In this document: positions 1 to 9,782 of the stretch, in pieces
Numbering within the stretch: the first letter of the stretch is position 1
Layout of the letters: each line of letters opens with the position of its first letter
Assembly (NCBI GenBank): GCA_964498125.1
Contig: CAZCGE010000030.1
Coordinates: 60,064 to 124,063, forward strand
Length of the DNA: 64,000 nt
Direction of reading: 5' to 3'
From: CAMDBL01 sp964498125
Lineage (GTDB): Bacteria; Pseudomonadota; Alphaproteobacteria; Rhizobiales; Hyphomicrobiaceae
Program-made: the position numbers and the translations under genes
The notes under the pieces: model-generated
What the model saw: the letters and a program-made list of their open reading frames with translations, nothing else
Told to the model about the DNA's origin: nothing
Databases searched by the model: none

Positions 1-287
1 GCAAAAAGGTTCGCCGGCACGCGCGCCGGCGTCTCGAAGACGCGATCGGTGAAGATGCGGCCGGGCATCGGCCCATCGTGCCCCTCGAAGATCTGTACAG
101 CGCGCACAGTGGCGCCAACCTTCCAGCCGGCGACGGGCTGGCCGATCAGCTCGGCCATGCGATCCTGGACGGCATAGGCTTGCTGCCGCGTCGTCGGAGC
201 CTGTTCCGCCGGCGGCAGCGGGATCGATGCGCCAGTTCTCCAGGCCTCGGCGAGATCGCGCGCCAGCTGCTCGAATGTGTCGGCCAT
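1..287 (-). CDS. 2-keto-4-pentenoate hydratase / fumarylacetoacetate hydrolase-family protein, N-terminal part
   Basis: The minus strand reads open from an ATG at 287 to the window edge, giving 95 residues that begin MADTFEQLARDLAEAW. The stretches GWKVGAT and EGHDGPMPGRIF match the N-terminal half of the MhpD-type hydratase branch of the FAH superfamily. These enzymes hydrate 2-hydroxy-2,4-dienoates in meta-cleavage of aromatic compounds, or act on related keto acids. The metal-binding C-terminal half lies outside the window, so substrate and catalytic completeness cannot be judged. The gene is divergent from the ABC importer that starts at 546. The 258 bp between them must hold both promoters, but I see no convincing consensus there. 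Confidence 0.7.
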   Translation of the reverse strand, partial: MADTFEQLARDLAEAWRTGASIPLPPAEQAPTTRQQAYAVQDRMAELIGQPVAGWKVGATVRAVQIFEGHDGPMPGRIFTDRVFETPARVPANLF

Positions 288-545
288 GCTCGAAATCCCA
301 GTGATTGAAGGCATACCTGACGCCCTTACGCGACGCGCCGCATCGATTTGTGCCCCGAGAGCGCTCGGGTACGCAAGCTTTTGCGCCAAGGCAAATCAGA
401 CACAATCAGACGCCCCGTGACAACATCATGGTCGGCATGCTCAAATGCGCTGACGGGCGACATCGCGCCCCGACAACAAGGGCCTGAAGGCTCGGCTCGA
501 TGCTTCGAATGCCATGCCTAGGGGAAACGCTTGAGGAGTGTCTAC

Positions 546-1760
546 ATGCTTGGACTGAAAACAAGGCAACTGCTCGCACTTGCGCCGGCCGCGATGCTGG
601 TGATAGCCGCCATGCCGGCACAGGCGCAGGACGGCGTCATCCGCATCGGCGTGACGCTGCGCATGGTCGTCGAGAACGGCATCAAATACGGTCAATTGAG
701 CAAGGACGAGCTGGAGGCGGTCAATGCCACCGGCGGCATCAACGGCAAGAAGATCGAGGTCATCCTGCTCGACGACGAGTGCAAGCCCGACAAGGGCATC
801 GCCAACGTCAATCGCTTCATCCATCAGAACAAGGTGCATCTGGTGATGGGCTCGACCTGCAGCTCCGTGACGCTGCCGATGGTCGACGTCACGGCCAAGG
901 AGGAGGTGCCGCAGATCATCCCGCACTCCACCAACGCCAACATCACCAAGAAGAACAGCGCCTGGATCTTCCGCAGCTCGGTGTCGGAGCGCTTCTATGC
1001 CTCGGTGCATGCCAAGTACCTGTCGGAGAACGTCGGCAAGAAAGTCGCCTACCTGTTCACGACGGACGGCGCCGGCATCGGCTTCACCAAGGACTATCAG
1101 GCCTTCATGAAGCGGACCTACAACGTCGATCCGGCCTACGAAGCGCAGATGCAGGAGACGGATCTCGACTTCCGCGCGCATCTTTTGAAGATCAAGGCGC
1201 TCGATCCAGAGGTGCTGGCGATCGGCGGCCAGCTCGATGCCATCGCCCGCATCGTGCAGCAGTCCTACGAGGTCGGCATCCCCGCCAAGGTGCGCCGCGT
1301 CGCGGCGTCTGCCGCCTCCAACGCGCCGGTTCCCGAGCTTGCCGGCGACGCCGTCAAGGGCCTGATCTTCGCCGCGGCATTCTCGTGCAAGGACGAGCGG
1401 CCGGAGGCGCAGGCCTTCGTCAAGCTGGTGAACGAGAAGTACAAGGTCCGCTGCCCGGATCACGACTTCAGCCAAGCCTACGACACCGCCCAGATCATCA
1501 AGATGGCGCTGAAGACCGCCAAGCTTGGCCTGACGGATGCGACGCTCAAGGAAGACCGCAAGGCGATCCGCGACGCGCTGGCCGCGGTGAGGGACTTCAA
1601 GGGACTGGCGTCCGGTCCGATCAACTTCTGCGCGGATTCGACACCGCAGTGCCGTGACGGCAACAGGACCGGCATCCTGGTCGAGTACACCAAGGGCGGC
1701 AAGGACTACGACATGCGCGTTCTTGCCCGCGTGTCGTTCGAGCCGGATTTCGGGCTCTGA
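546..1760 (+). CDS. Branched-chain amino-acid-type ABC transporter, periplasmic substrate-binding protein
   Basis: This 404-residue type I periplasmic binding protein starts with a clear signal peptide (LLALAPAAMLVIAAMPAQAQ). The mature part carries the Leu/Ile/Val-binding (Peripla_BP_6) pattern: NATGGINGKKIEVILLDDEC, then VMGSTCSSVTLPM and a long C-terminal lobe. It should capture the ligand and deliver it to the LivH/LivM-type permeases encoded downstream. The ATG at 546 is preferred over an upstream in-frame TTG at 531 because GAGGAG lies 7 nt upstream. The family also binds aromatic acids, amides and urea, so the ligand is open. Several paired cysteines (ECK, TCS, SCK, RCP, FCA, QCR) suggest disulfides in the mature protein. 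Confidence 0.88.
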   Translation: MLGLKTRQLLALAPAAMLVIAAMPAQAQDGVIRIGVTLRMVVENGIKYGQLSKDELEAVNATGGINGKKIEVILLDDECKPDKGIANVNRFIHQNKVHLVMGSTCSSVTLPMVDVTAKEEVPQIIPHSTNANITKKNSAWIFRSSVSERFYASVHAKYLSENVGKKVAYLFTTDGAGIGFTKDYQAFMKRTYNVDPAYEAQMQETDLDFRAHLLKIKALDPEVLAIGGQLDAIARIVQQSYEVGIPAKVRRVAASAASNAPVPELAGDAVKGLIFAAAFSCKDERPEAQAFVKLVNEKYKVRCPDHDFSQAYDTAQIIKMALKTAKLGLTDATLKEDRKAIRDALAAVRDFKGLASGPINFCADSTPQCRDGNRTGILVEYTKGGKDYDMRVLARVSFEPDFGL

Positions 1761-1770
1761 GGCATGAGCA

Positions 1771-1795
1771 GGTGTCTGCCCTGTGGTCAGACACC
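1771..1795. repeat. Short palindrome, GTGTCTG...CAGACAC family, copy 1
   Basis: Arms GGTGTCTG and CAGACACC flank a 9-nt loop directly after the binding-protein gene. This is one of at least seven copies of the same palindrome family in the window. It could fold as a hairpin in the mRNA between the binding protein and the permease gene. Confidence 0.8.
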
Positions 1796-1812
1796 TTTGC
1801 ATCCGGCTCGCT

Positions 1813-1921
1813 GGGTTGAGCAAGGCGCTGTCATGCCGGAGGCATGCAACAAAAGAGCCGAACGAAGCCCAACAATGGCGCCCGTGGCTGTTGGGCTTCG
1901 GCGCGAAAGGCGCCTCAACCC
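1813..1921. repeat. Nested inverted repeat (GGGTTGAG...CTCAACCC with inner 12-bp arms)
   Basis: The outer arms GGGTTGAG (1813-1820) and CTCAACCC (1914-1921) enclose a perfect 12-bp inner inverted repeat, CGAAGCCCAACA (1863-1874) and TGTTGGGCTTCG (1889-1900). It lies wholly between the binding protein and the GTG start chosen for the permease. This supports reading the stretch as intergenic rather than as an N-terminal extension of the permease. It resembles dispersed palindromic intergenic units of alphaproteobacteria, but I cannot name a family. Confidence 0.6.
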
Positions 1922-1945
1922 AACCTACAGGCAACGGATGACGCC

Positions 1946-2996
1946 GTGACAGACACCACCGCCACGCAGCCCGCCGGAGTGGCCTCGGCTGCCGCCCATG
2001 CATCATGGCTGCAGACTGTTCACCCGATCGTGCCGTGGCTGATCGCTTGCGCCTTGCTGCTACCGGTGCCGCTGCTGGTCGCCAATGCCTACATGCAGTT
2101 CGTCGTCAACGTGATGTGCATCAACGTCATCCTGGCGACGGGCCTCAACATCGTGAAGGGCTTCGCCGGCCAGGTGACGGTCGGCCATGTTGCGCTCGCC
2201 GCCATCGGCGCCTATTCGTCCGCGGTGATCTCGACCAACCTCGGCGTGCCGTTCTGGGGCGCGCTTCCGCTGGCCATGCTGGTGACCGCCTGCGCCGGCG
2301 CGCTGGTCGGCATTCCGTCCCTGCGTCTGGAAGGCGCCTACCTCGCTCTCGCCACCCTTGGCCTGGCGGAATCGGTGCGCATCATCATCTCGGGCAGCGA
2401 GGTCCTCGGCGCCTCGGTCGGCTTCGAGAACATCCCGCCGCCCTTCATCGGCAACCGCTCGCTCGGCGACCACCACGCCTACTATTTTGTCGTGATGCCG
2501 TTGGCCCTGCTCGGCCTCTACTTCTCCTTCAGCATTCTGTCCTCGGATATCGGCCGCACCTTCAAGTCGATCCGCGAGGACCAGCTGGCGGCGGCCGCCA
2601 GCGGCGTCAACGTGCCGAAGTACAAAGTGATCGCCTTCGTGATTTCGGCGCTCTATGCCGGCTGCGCCGGCAGCCTGCAGGCGCATCTGGCGCCGGGCTT
2701 CCTGCACCCCAACAGCTACACGATCACCGAGATGGTGACGCTGCTGCTGATGGTCGTGTTCGGCGGCATTGGCCACATCTGGGGCGGCGTCATCGGCGCG
2801 GTGGTGGTGACGATTATCGACGACATCACCCGCGACTACTACCAGTACCGCATGATGATGTTCGGCATGGTCATCGTCTTGGTGGTGATCTTCATGCCGC
2901 GCGGCATCGGCGGCATCATCGACGACTACTTCATGCGCCGTCGTTTCAGTGCCATCCGCGACGCCAGGAGTGCCGCCGCCAAGGGAAAGAGCACGG

Positions 2997-3010
<14 letters not shown>
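1946..3010 (+). CDS. Branched-chain amino-acid-type ABC transporter permease (LivM-like)
   Basis: This 354-residue, strongly hydrophobic inner-membrane protein has roughly eight to ten membrane segments. The LivM/LivH signature runs through NIVKGFAGQVTVGHVALAAIG, with the conserved cytoplasmic loop region RTFKSIREDQLAAAASGVNV. It would form half of the translocation pore with the LivH-like protein at 4585. A longer frame opens at 1844, but its extra residues cover the inverted repeat and do not look like protein, so the GTG at 1946 is preferred. The 3' end overlaps the next ATPase gene by 14 nt, which suggests translational coupling. Confidence 0.87.
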
Positions 3011-3800
<790 letters not shown>

Positions 3801-3802
3801 CC

Positions 3803-4534
3803 ATGCTCGTGATCAAGGACCTCGCCGGCGGTTACGGCAATGTGCAAATCCTCAATGGCGCCACGCTCAAGGTGGATCGCGGCCAGATCGTTGCCCTGCT
3901 CGGCGGCAACGGCACCGGCAAGTCGACGCTGCTGAAGGCGGCCTCCGGTCTCATCAAGCCGTGGAGCGGCACCATCACCTTTGATGGCGCACGCATCGAT
4001 GGGCTCAGGCCCGATGTCATCGTCCGGGCCGGGCTGGTGCAGGTGACGCAGGGCAAGGAGGCGTTCCCCGGCATGACGGTGGAGGAGAACCTCCGCCTCG
4101 GCGCCTACGTCGTACGCGATCGCGCCAAGAGCGCGGCGGCGCTGGAGCGTGTCTACTCCTACTTCCCCATCCTCGAGGAAAAGCGCCGGCAGCTGTCCGG
4201 CACGTTGTCGGGCGGGCAATTGCAGATGGTGTGCATCGGCCGCGGGCTGATGTCGTCGCCGAAAATGATCATGCTGGACGAGCCGAGCGCCGCGCTCGCG
4301 CCGCAGATTGTGCTGGAGATCTTCCGCACCATCTATCGCATCGCCAAGGACGGCATGACCGTGCTGATGGTCGAGCAGAATGTGCGCATGGCGCTGCTGC
4401 TGGCGGCCTACGGCTACGTCATCAAGGACGGCATCATCCATATCGAGGGTCCAGCCGACAAACTGATCTACGACGACAACGTGCGGCTGTCCTATCTCGG
4501 CGGCACTGTCGCCAATCGCGAGGCGCAGCTGTGA
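3803..4534 (+). CDS. Branched-chain amino-acid-type ABC transporter ATP-binding protein (LivF-like)
   Basis: This 243-residue ABC ATPase has Walker A GGNGTGKST (34-42), signature LSGGQ, Walker B MIMLDEPSAAL, and an H-loop region followed by VEQNV. The short C-terminus and VEQNVRMALLLA are characteristic of LivF. It begins 2 nt after the LivG-like gene, so the two ATPases are co-translated partners of one importer. The signature reads LSGGQLQMVCIGRGLM, slightly different from the usual LSGGQQQM but complete. Confidence 0.88.
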   Translation: MLVIKDLAGGYGNVQILNGATLKVDRGQIVALLGGNGTGKSTLLKAASGLIKPWSGTITFDGARIDGLRPDVIVRAGLVQVTQGKEAFPGMTVEENLRLGAYVVRDRAKSAAALERVYSYFPILEEKRRQLSGTLSGGQLQMVCIGRGLMSSPKMIMLDEPSAALAPQIVLEIFRTIYRIAKDGMTVLMVEQNVRMALLLAAYGYVIKDGIIHIEGPADKLIYDDNVRLSYLGGTVANREAQL

Positions 4535-4539
4535 GCGTG

Positions 4540-4566
4540 GGTGCCTGACCCTGCGGGTCAGACACC
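4540..4566. repeat. Short palindrome, GTGTCTGACC family, copy 2
   Basis: GGTGCCTGACCC and GGGTCAGACACC face each other around a 3-nt loop, with one mismatch. It lies between the LivF-like ATPase and the LivH-like permease, 18 nt before the permease start. A hairpin here could alter expression of the downstream permease relative to the ATPases. Confidence 0.8.
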
Positions 4567-4584
4567 ATCTCGAAGGAGCAACCG

Positions 4585-5475
4585 GTGGACTATTTCATCG
4601 ACCTGGTGATCATCGGCATCTCGATCGGCATGGTCTATGCCCTGGTCGCGCTCGGCATCTCGCTGATCTATTCGGGCTTGGACATCATCCATTTCGCCCA
4701 CGGCGAGATCTATATGCTCGGCGCCTTCATCGGCCTGATGCTGTTCGACAAGCTGGCGCTGCCCTACATACCGACGCTGCTGCTGGCCGTGATCCTGACG
4801 GGCTTCGTCGGCGTCTTCATCGAGCGCGTGTTCTACCGCCGCCTGACGCGCGCCGGCGGCGGCTACACCGTCGCCGGCATGGGCATGGTGATCGTCGGCT
4901 TCGGCATGTCGATCGTGCTGCAGAATGTCGCCTACCTGATCTGGGGACCAAAACCGTTCCCGTTCCCGGTGCCGTTCGGCATGCCGCTCGAGATCGGCAA
5001 CCTGGCGCTGCCGATGTCCTACATATGGATCATCACCACCGCGCTGGTGCTGATGTTCGTGCTCAACCTGGTCCTGAAGAGGACCATGATCGGACTGGCG
5101 ATCCGCGCCGTCGCCTACAACAAGGACATCGCCTATCTCAGCGGCGTCAACGTGCCCTTGATGATCTCGATCATCTTTGGCGTCGCCTGTGCGCTGGGCG
5201 CTGCCGCCGGCGTGCTGATCGGGCCGATCAACTACGTCCAGGTGCAGATGGGCATCGGCATCCTGGTCAAATCGTTTGCAGCCGCCGTCGTCGGCGGCTT
5301 CGGCAGCCTGCCCGGCGCCGTGCTCGGCGGCGTGCTGGTCGGCGTCGTCGAGAGCCTCGGCGCCGGCTACGTCAACGGCACCTACAAGGACGTCTACGCC
5401 TTCGTCCTGTTGGTCTTCGTCCTCATGGTGAAGCCGTCGGGCATCCTTGGCATCGAGGCCAAGGTCAAGGCCTGA
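4585..5475 (+). CDS. Branched-chain amino-acid-type ABC transporter permease (LivH-like)
   Basis: This 296-residue integral membrane protein carries the LivH hallmarks ISLIYSGLDIIHFAHGEIYM near the N-terminus and a VVGGFGSLPGAVLGG loop near the C-terminus. It pairs with the LivM-like subunit. The start is a GTG at 4585 with AAGGAG 7 nt upstream. Gene order (binding protein, LivM, LivG, LivF, LivH) differs from the common LivH-M-G-F order, and a palindromic repeat separates LivH from the rest. It is the last gene of the importer and converges on fabI with about 40 nt between them. Confidence 0.88.
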   Translation: MDYFIDLVIIGISIGMVYALVALGISLIYSGLDIIHFAHGEIYMLGAFIGLMLFDKLALPYIPTLLLAVILTGFVGVFIERVFYRRLTRAGGGYTVAGMGMVIVGFGMSIVLQNVAYLIWGPKPFPFPVPFGMPLEIGNLALPMSYIWIITTALVLMFVLNLVLKRTMIGLAIRAVAYNKDIAYLSGVNVPLMISIIFGVACALGAAAGVLIGPINYVQVQMGIGILVKSFAAAVVGGFGSLPGAVLGGVLVGVVESLGAGYVNGTYKDVYAFVLLVFVLMVKPSGILGIEAKVKA

Positions 5476-5514
5476 TCCCAATGCGCGGTCGTGCGCGGCG
5501 CCTTTAGTTGTCGT

Positions 5515-6339
5515 CTACTCCTCGCCGCCCTTCGTCACGGTAATATCGGGGGCGTCTTCGTTCTTCATGCCCTGCACGTGGTAGCCGGCGTCGACGTGCA
5601 GGATTTCGCCGGTGACGCCGCGGGATAGGTCGGACAGCAGGTAAAGGCCGCTGTCGCCGACCTCCTCGATGGTCACCGTGCGGCGCAGCGCCGAGTTGTA
5701 CTCGTTCCACTTGAGGATGTAGCGGAAGTCGGCGATGCCGGATGCCGCCAGCGTCTTGATCGGACCAGCCGAGATGGCGTTGATGCGGATCCCGTTCTTG
5801 CCAAGGTCGGCCGCGAGGTAACGCACGGAGGCTTCCAGGGCCGCCTTGGCCACACCCATCACGTTGTAGTGCGGCATGACCTTTTCGGCGCCGTAATAGG
5901 TCAGCGTCAGCATCGAGCCGCCCGCCGGCATGAGTTTCTCGGCCCGCTGCGCCAAAGCGGTGAACGAGTAGCAGGAGATCAGCATGGTCTGGATGAAGTT
6001 CTTCTCGCTGGTGTCGACGTAGCGGCCATCGAGCTCGGCCTTGTCTGAGAAGGCAATGCAGTGGACGAGAAAATCGAGCTGGCCCCATTTGACCTTGAGT
6101 TCTTCGAAGACCGCATCCATCGAGGCTGCCTGCGACACGTCACATGGCAGCACGATGTTCGAGCCGACCTCGGCGGCCAGCGGCTCCACGCGCTTTTTCA
6201 GGGCGTCGCCTTGATAGGTAAAGGCCAGCTCGGCGCCCTGCGCGGCCGCGGACTTGGCAATGCCCCAGGCGATCGAGCGGTTGTTGGCAACGCCCATGAC
6301 GAGGCCACGCTTGCCCGCCATCAATGTTCCTTTTGCCAT
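5515..6339 (-). CDS. fabI: Enoyl-[acyl-carrier-protein] reductase (NADH), FabI type
   Basis: This 274-residue SDR-fold enzyme catalyses the last reduction of the type II fatty-acid elongation cycle. The FabI-type nucleotide-binding start reads GKRGLVMGVANNRSIAWGIAK. The catalytic tyrosine-lysine pair is in YNVMGVAK (Tyr-x6-Lys), and SAGPIKTLAASGI closes the substrate loop. Of several in-frame starts, the ATG at 6339 (MAKGTLMAGKRG) gives the usual family length. A shorter start six codons on has a plausible AGGA. It is not in an operon with other fatty-acid genes here. Confidence 0.93.
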   Translation of the reverse strand: MAKGTLMAGKRGLVMGVANNRSIAWGIAKSAAAQGAELAFTYQGDALKKRVEPLAAEVGSNIVLPCDVSQAASMDAVFEELKVKWGQLDFLVHCIAFSDKAELDGRYVDTSEKNFIQTMLISCYSFTALAQRAEKLMPAGGSMLTLTYYGAEKVMPHYNVMGVAKAALEASVRYLAADLGKNGIRINAISAGPIKTLAASGIADFRYILKWNEYNSALRRTVTIEEVGDSGLYLLSDLSRGVTGEILHVDAGYHVQGMKNEDAPDITVTKGGEE

Positions 6340-6559
6340 CGTCGCGCTCGCCTCAACTCCAGCCATAAACTCTTGTTCTCCCTTCATTCCGGTGACGAGC
6401 GGCATCCTACACCATTGGCACAGCGGGTCCAGACTTGCCGGTGGCCTCTGCCCGGGGCGGATCAGTTCAGCCCACATGTCAGCTGACCCTCGGGTCGCGT
6501 CGCTCGCGCACGATCCAGTCACACGTTCCGAGGTGGGCGGCAGCGGCAGCCCCTCTTAG

Positions 6560-6718
6560 GCGCTGGCGGAATGGGAAGACATCCTTGCCGGCCCCGTTGA
6601 ACAGGTCACGGCGTTGCTGGTCGAACGTTCGGAGCACGCAGCACACCTTCGCCAATCCAGTCCCTTCGCCGGCTTCCTGAGCGAGGCCGAGCGCAAAGCC
6701 ATCTATCAATCCTTCGCG
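6560..6718 (+). pseudogene. Possible remnant of an unidentified gene
   Basis: After a TAG at 6557, the plus strand reads about 50 residues that look protein-like: ALAEWEDILAGPVEQ, then LLVERSEHAAHLRQSSPF and AGFLSEAERKAIYQSF. Composition turns arginine/serine/proline-rich after about 6718, as if the coding signal ends or shifts frame. No upstream start is present, so it would be a fragment of a gene whose family I do not recognise. It could also be chance. Confidence 0.25.
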
Positions 6719-6942
6719 CCTCCGACATGGACTTCCCAGCAACGGCCAGCGGCCTGTTCCCCTCCCGGAAACAGACGATCGAGGCGACCGAGTTCCTGGC
6801 AGCGCTTCGTGCGCTGGCACCAGGTTCGGGCGCAGCCGTTGTTCCGGCATCGCGTGAGGATCAGGGTTTTCAGCAGCCTGAGCCGGAGGCGATTGTAGTC
6901 GGGGAGCGGTTTCGGCGGGGGCGGCGGTTGGTGTCGTGGCAT
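6706..6942 (-). CDS. Small hypothetical protein with Cys/Arg motif
   Basis: This 78-residue frame starts at an ATG with AGGA seven bases upstream (GAGGATGATCC). The middle reads LTRCRNNGCARTWCQRTKRC, with four cysteines interspersed with basic residues, which looks more like a small real protein than random reading. The proline-rich N-terminus (HQPPPPPKPLP) and the low-complexity neighbourhood weaken the case. Function unknown; no operon partner. Confidence 0.4.
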   Translation of the reverse strand: MPRHQPPPPPKPLPDYNRLRLRLLKTLILTRCRNNGCARTWCQRTKRCQELGRLDRLFPGGEQAAGRCWEVHVGGAKD

Positions 6943-7585
6943 GGATCATCCTCGTGCAAATTGGGCAGCCCAAAACTCCCTCGTGCGCCGCTTGACGCGC
7001 GAGGGTCGCGTGGTCAGGGTCGGGCGCCGAAGGCAGCCTGACATTTTGATAGTGGGCCACCCGCGGCGCCCGTTGTCATCGCGGCGATTTGGGAAGGGAT
7101 TGCAGCTCGGTCGAGCGGAGCGCTTGCGCGTCCGATCGCCTGTGATCTACACGGCTCCGGTGCCCACGCCATTGCTGGCGCCGCTGCCGGAGCGGGCAAT
7201 CCCAGCCTCCGTGGTCCGCTCGTGCCGTCGACACGAGCCGCAACCCCGGCGCCGCATTCTCCCCGCATGCTCGGACGGATCGATCACGCCCCGGTCCCGG
7301 AAAGAACGAGGGCATCGTAATCTGGCGCCGGGTCGCGGGGATAAGTTTGCGCGTTCGGGTTGCGGGCGGCGGGTCCGGTCGTGTGACGGGTTTCGGATGC
7401 CGGCCACACGGACGTCTCCACGCGCACCGAGGCCGGCGTTCGAAAGCCGTCACAATAGGAGACGAACCGAAATCATCTCTCGCGATGGGCTTTTCGCTCA
7501 GGCGCGGGCGGCGCTGCGGTTGCCGCACTTTCCGCTCCATCGGCAACGCACTTCGCAGGCGGCTCGGTCCGCGATGTGCGGGCCT
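6943..7585. other. About 640 bp without a supportable gene
   Basis: Both strands contain open frames here, but all are rich in Arg, Pro and Ser and lack family-like motifs or good ribosome-binding sites. It may be decayed coding DNA between fabI and the SnoaL-like gene. I see no RNA gene or repeat. Confidence 0.4.
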
Positions 7586-8038
7586 TCACTGCTTGGGCGG
7601 TGGACGCAGCGACGAGTGGTGATGCGAAATGAACCAATCGTTCCCCTGCTTCACTAGAACCATTGTGAAGCGGGCAGGCTCTGGCGTGAGTTGGCCGTCT
7701 TTGTTGCGCATGAAGTCGTTGAAGCCAACCACCAGGATAGTCTGGTCGTTGAGTGCCTTAAGCTCGTGCTCCCGGAACTCGACCTTGTTTCCGGTGCCGA
7801 CTACGACAGTGAAGTATTTCGTGATCGCCTCACGACCTATCGTTAGGTCTCTGCTCCTGGTGCCGTGCAGGATCGCGTCGGTCGCATACAGCTTCGCGAC
7901 GGCGACGTTGTCGTTGGCATCGTAAGCCGCTTTCCAACGAACGAACAAAACAGCCGCCTCCTCTGCGGGTCCTGAGAAGACTTGTGTTGGAGCTAGCGCG
8001 AAGAGCACCACCAACAAGACCCGTCCGAGCGCAAGCAT
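7586..8038 (-). CDS. Exported SnoaL-like / DUF4440-type protein
   Basis: This 150-residue protein starts with a signal peptide (LALGRVLLVVLFALAPTQVF, cleavage probably just after). The mature part has the NTF2-like fold pattern seen in the SgcJ/EcaC and DUF4440 families: WKAAYDANDNVAVAKLYATD, then HGTRSRDLTIGREAITKYF and a final WFISHHHSSL. Such proteins bind small ligands or act as accessory factors; the substrate is unknown. The ATG at 8038 has GGGAGGAAAG directly upstream, which settles the start. A longer frame upstream has no family support. Confidence 0.75.
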   Translation of the reverse strand: MLALGRVLLVVLFALAPTQVFSGPAEEAAVLFVRWKAAYDANDNVAVAKLYATDAILHGTRSRDLTIGREAITKYFTVVVGTGNKVEFREHELKALNDQTILVVGFNDFMRNKDGQLTPEPARFTMVLVKQGNDWFISHHHSSLRPPPKQ

Positions 8039-8210
8039 GGCTTTCCTCCCATTGTCGTCAGAATTCGTGGCTTCCAATTCCAGTGTGTCAGCACGCCGCC
8101 CAACGAGCAACCTCCTTGGGTTGGCGGGCTTCCGAGTTGGGTCAGGGGCTGCCGATCGCAGCCTCTCGGCGTCGACAGCAGCACCTTCACCAGCGGACAT
8201 CATGGGCGAG

Positions 8211-8420
8211 CTAATCTGTCTCGTCAACGCTCGATGGCCCGAAGTCCGCTCCTGTATAGCTGCGACTGAGGGCGGGGGTGTGCTGGCGCAAAGCTTCGAT
8301 GGCGGTTTCGGGGTCACTCGCGACAATTTCCAGCGGTTCCCTACGCGCATCGTCGATGGCAGATTTTCCTTCATTCGCGGCCGTGACAAACTGAATGCGG
8401 AGCAAACGACCGCCCCACAC
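8211..8420 (-). CDS. Small hypothetical protein
   Basis: This 69-residue frame from a GTG at 8420 has AAGGA about 9 nt upstream. The interior (QFVTAANEGKSAIDDAR, then VASDPETAIEALRQHTPAL) looks like a helical globular protein, unlike the Arg/Pro-rich shadow frames around it. I do not recognise the family. Confidence 0.45.
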   Translation of the reverse strand: MWGGRLLRIQFVTAANEGKSAIDDARREPLEIVASDPETAIEALRQHTPALSRSYTGADFGPSSVDETD

Positions 8421-8462
8421 CCTAACCGTCCTTCAAGGCGAGACTTGAATTGCCGGCGCGCC

Positions 8463-8876
8463 TCAGCCCTCCAGGCTCCACACGCCATTGGCTTGGCGGC
8501 AGGCGACGCCCTCGGCTTTGCGCGAGGTCATGCCGGAGGTCAGCATCATTTTCAGGTGGCGGCAAACCTTGCCCGAGTCGGATTTGAATGAGGCCGTCGG
8601 CTGGAACACGCCGGACAGCCGGCCGTGCGCACGGTACCAGACGAAGGTGGAGCCATCGCCGACCTCGGACAAGGTGACCTGCAGGGCCTCGAGAGCCGCG
8701 ATTTCATCGGCGGTATCGAGCGTTGCCTTGAGATCATAGGATCTCGGCGCTGGTGGCCGGGCTTCCGCCTTCGGTTCGGCGCGTGCCAGATCGGGTCCCA
8801 GGAGAACGGCGACAAACAGGAAAAACCCTGCCGCCGCGGTCACGGCAAGGGTCGACAAGGCAGGCGAACGCGACAT
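8463..8876 (-). CDS. Exported surface-antigen-like protein (17 kDa antigen / RT0821 type domain)
   Basis: This 137-residue protein begins MSRSPALSTLAVTAAAGFFL, a signal peptide or anchor ending near LARAEP. The C-terminal domain reads LSEVGDGSTFVWYRAHGRLS, GVFQPTASFKSDSGKVCRHL and a final VACRQANGVWSLEG. This matches the C-terminal domain of alphaproteobacterial surface antigens of the Rickettsia 17 kDa antigen type. Two conserved cysteines probably form a disulfide. The glycine-zipper part of the antigen is absent. The ATG at 8876 has GGAG 7 nt upstream and is preferred over a frame extending to 9050. Confidence 0.68.
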   Translation of the reverse strand: MSRSPALSTLAVTAAAGFFLFVAVLLGPDLARAEPKAEARPPAPRSYDLKATLDTADEIAALEALQVTLSEVGDGSTFVWYRAHGRLSGVFQPTASFKSDSGKVCRHLKMMLTSGMTSRKAEGVACRQANGVWSLEG

Positions 8877-9034
8877 GATACAACTCCACGCACCACAACA
8901 GAACGGCTGGTCGCACCTCGACAGGGTGCAATCCGGGCTTCGACAGTGTGGACGAACAGCGTTAATAGGAGGTTGATCGGCGTGCCGGCTCAGCGGGACC
9001 GGAGCGCTGTTTGCCCTCAGCAACGGATGCTTGG

Positions 9035-9691
9035 ATGTCCGACACGCCAAAGACCGATGCGTACGCCGGCCCCCCGGCTCCCGACTTCACGGCGGCCGAG
9101 GACCCATTCGCCCTATTCGAAGTCTGGTTCGCGGATGCGGGTCAGCACGAGATCAACGACGCCAACGCCATGGCGCTGGCGACTGTCGATGCCGCCGGCA
9201 TGCCCAACGTGCGCATGGTGCTGCTGAAGGGCCTCGACGCTGCTTCCCATGCCAATCGCGGTTTCGTTTTTTACACCAACGTGGAAAGTGCCAAGGGCGG
9301 CGAGTTGCGCGGCAACCTGAAGGCGGCGCTGTTGTTTCACTGGAAATCGTTGCGCCGGCAGGTGCGCGTGCGCGGCGCCATCACCGAGGTGGAGCCGGCG
9401 GAGGCCGATGCCTATTTCGCCACACGTGCGCGGGGCTCGCGCCTTGGCGCCTGGGCCAGCCAGCAATCGCGCCCGCTCGAAAGCCGGTTTGCGCTGGAAA
9501 AAGCCGTTGCCTATTACGCGGCGCGCTATCCGCTGGGTGACATTCCGCGGCCACCCTACTGGTCCGGCTTCCGCGTCACGCCAATCGACATGGAATTCTG
9601 GCACGATCGGCCGTTTCGCCTGCATGATCGCGTCGGCTTCCGGCGCGACAGCCCGGCCGTGCCCTGGCGCCGCCAGCAGCTCTATCCGTGA
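9035..9691 (+). CDS. pdxH: Pyridoxamine/pyridoxine 5'-phosphate oxidase
   Basis: This 218-residue FMN-dependent enzyme makes pyridoxal 5'-phosphate in vitamin B6 metabolism and salvage. Diagnostic segments are MALATVDAAGMPNVRMVLLK near the N-terminus, LLFHWKSLRRQVRVRG in the FMN region, and the C-terminal PdxH signature MEFWHDRPFRLHDR. The C-terminus ends RRQQLYP as usual. The ATG at 9035 is taken as the start. A TTG at 9011 has a slightly better purine-rich leader and would add eight residues. The gene stands alone, divergent from the surface-antigen gene. Confidence 0.92.
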   Translation: MSDTPKTDAYAGPPAPDFTAAEDPFALFEVWFADAGQHEINDANAMALATVDAAGMPNVRMVLLKGLDAASHANRGFVFYTNVESAKGGELRGNLKAALLFHWKSLRRQVRVRGAITEVEPAEADAYFATRARGSRLGAWASQQSRPLESRFALEKAVAYYAARYPLGDIPRPPYWSGFRVTPIDMEFWHDRPFRLHDRVGFRRDSPAVPWRRQQLYP

Positions 9692-9782
9692 GCTGGCGAT
9701 TGCCTGATGAATCGCGACCGCGCATGCCATAAGCTCATCCTGCCATCCTGTTGTGATCCCGCCGCGCCGAAGGAGCCTCACT

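Noticed and set aside
441..2006. Long open frame (521 codons) on the minus strand
   Set aside because: It is antisense to the substrate-binding protein gene, rich in His/Arg/Leu without family motifs, and explained by high GC at third positions.
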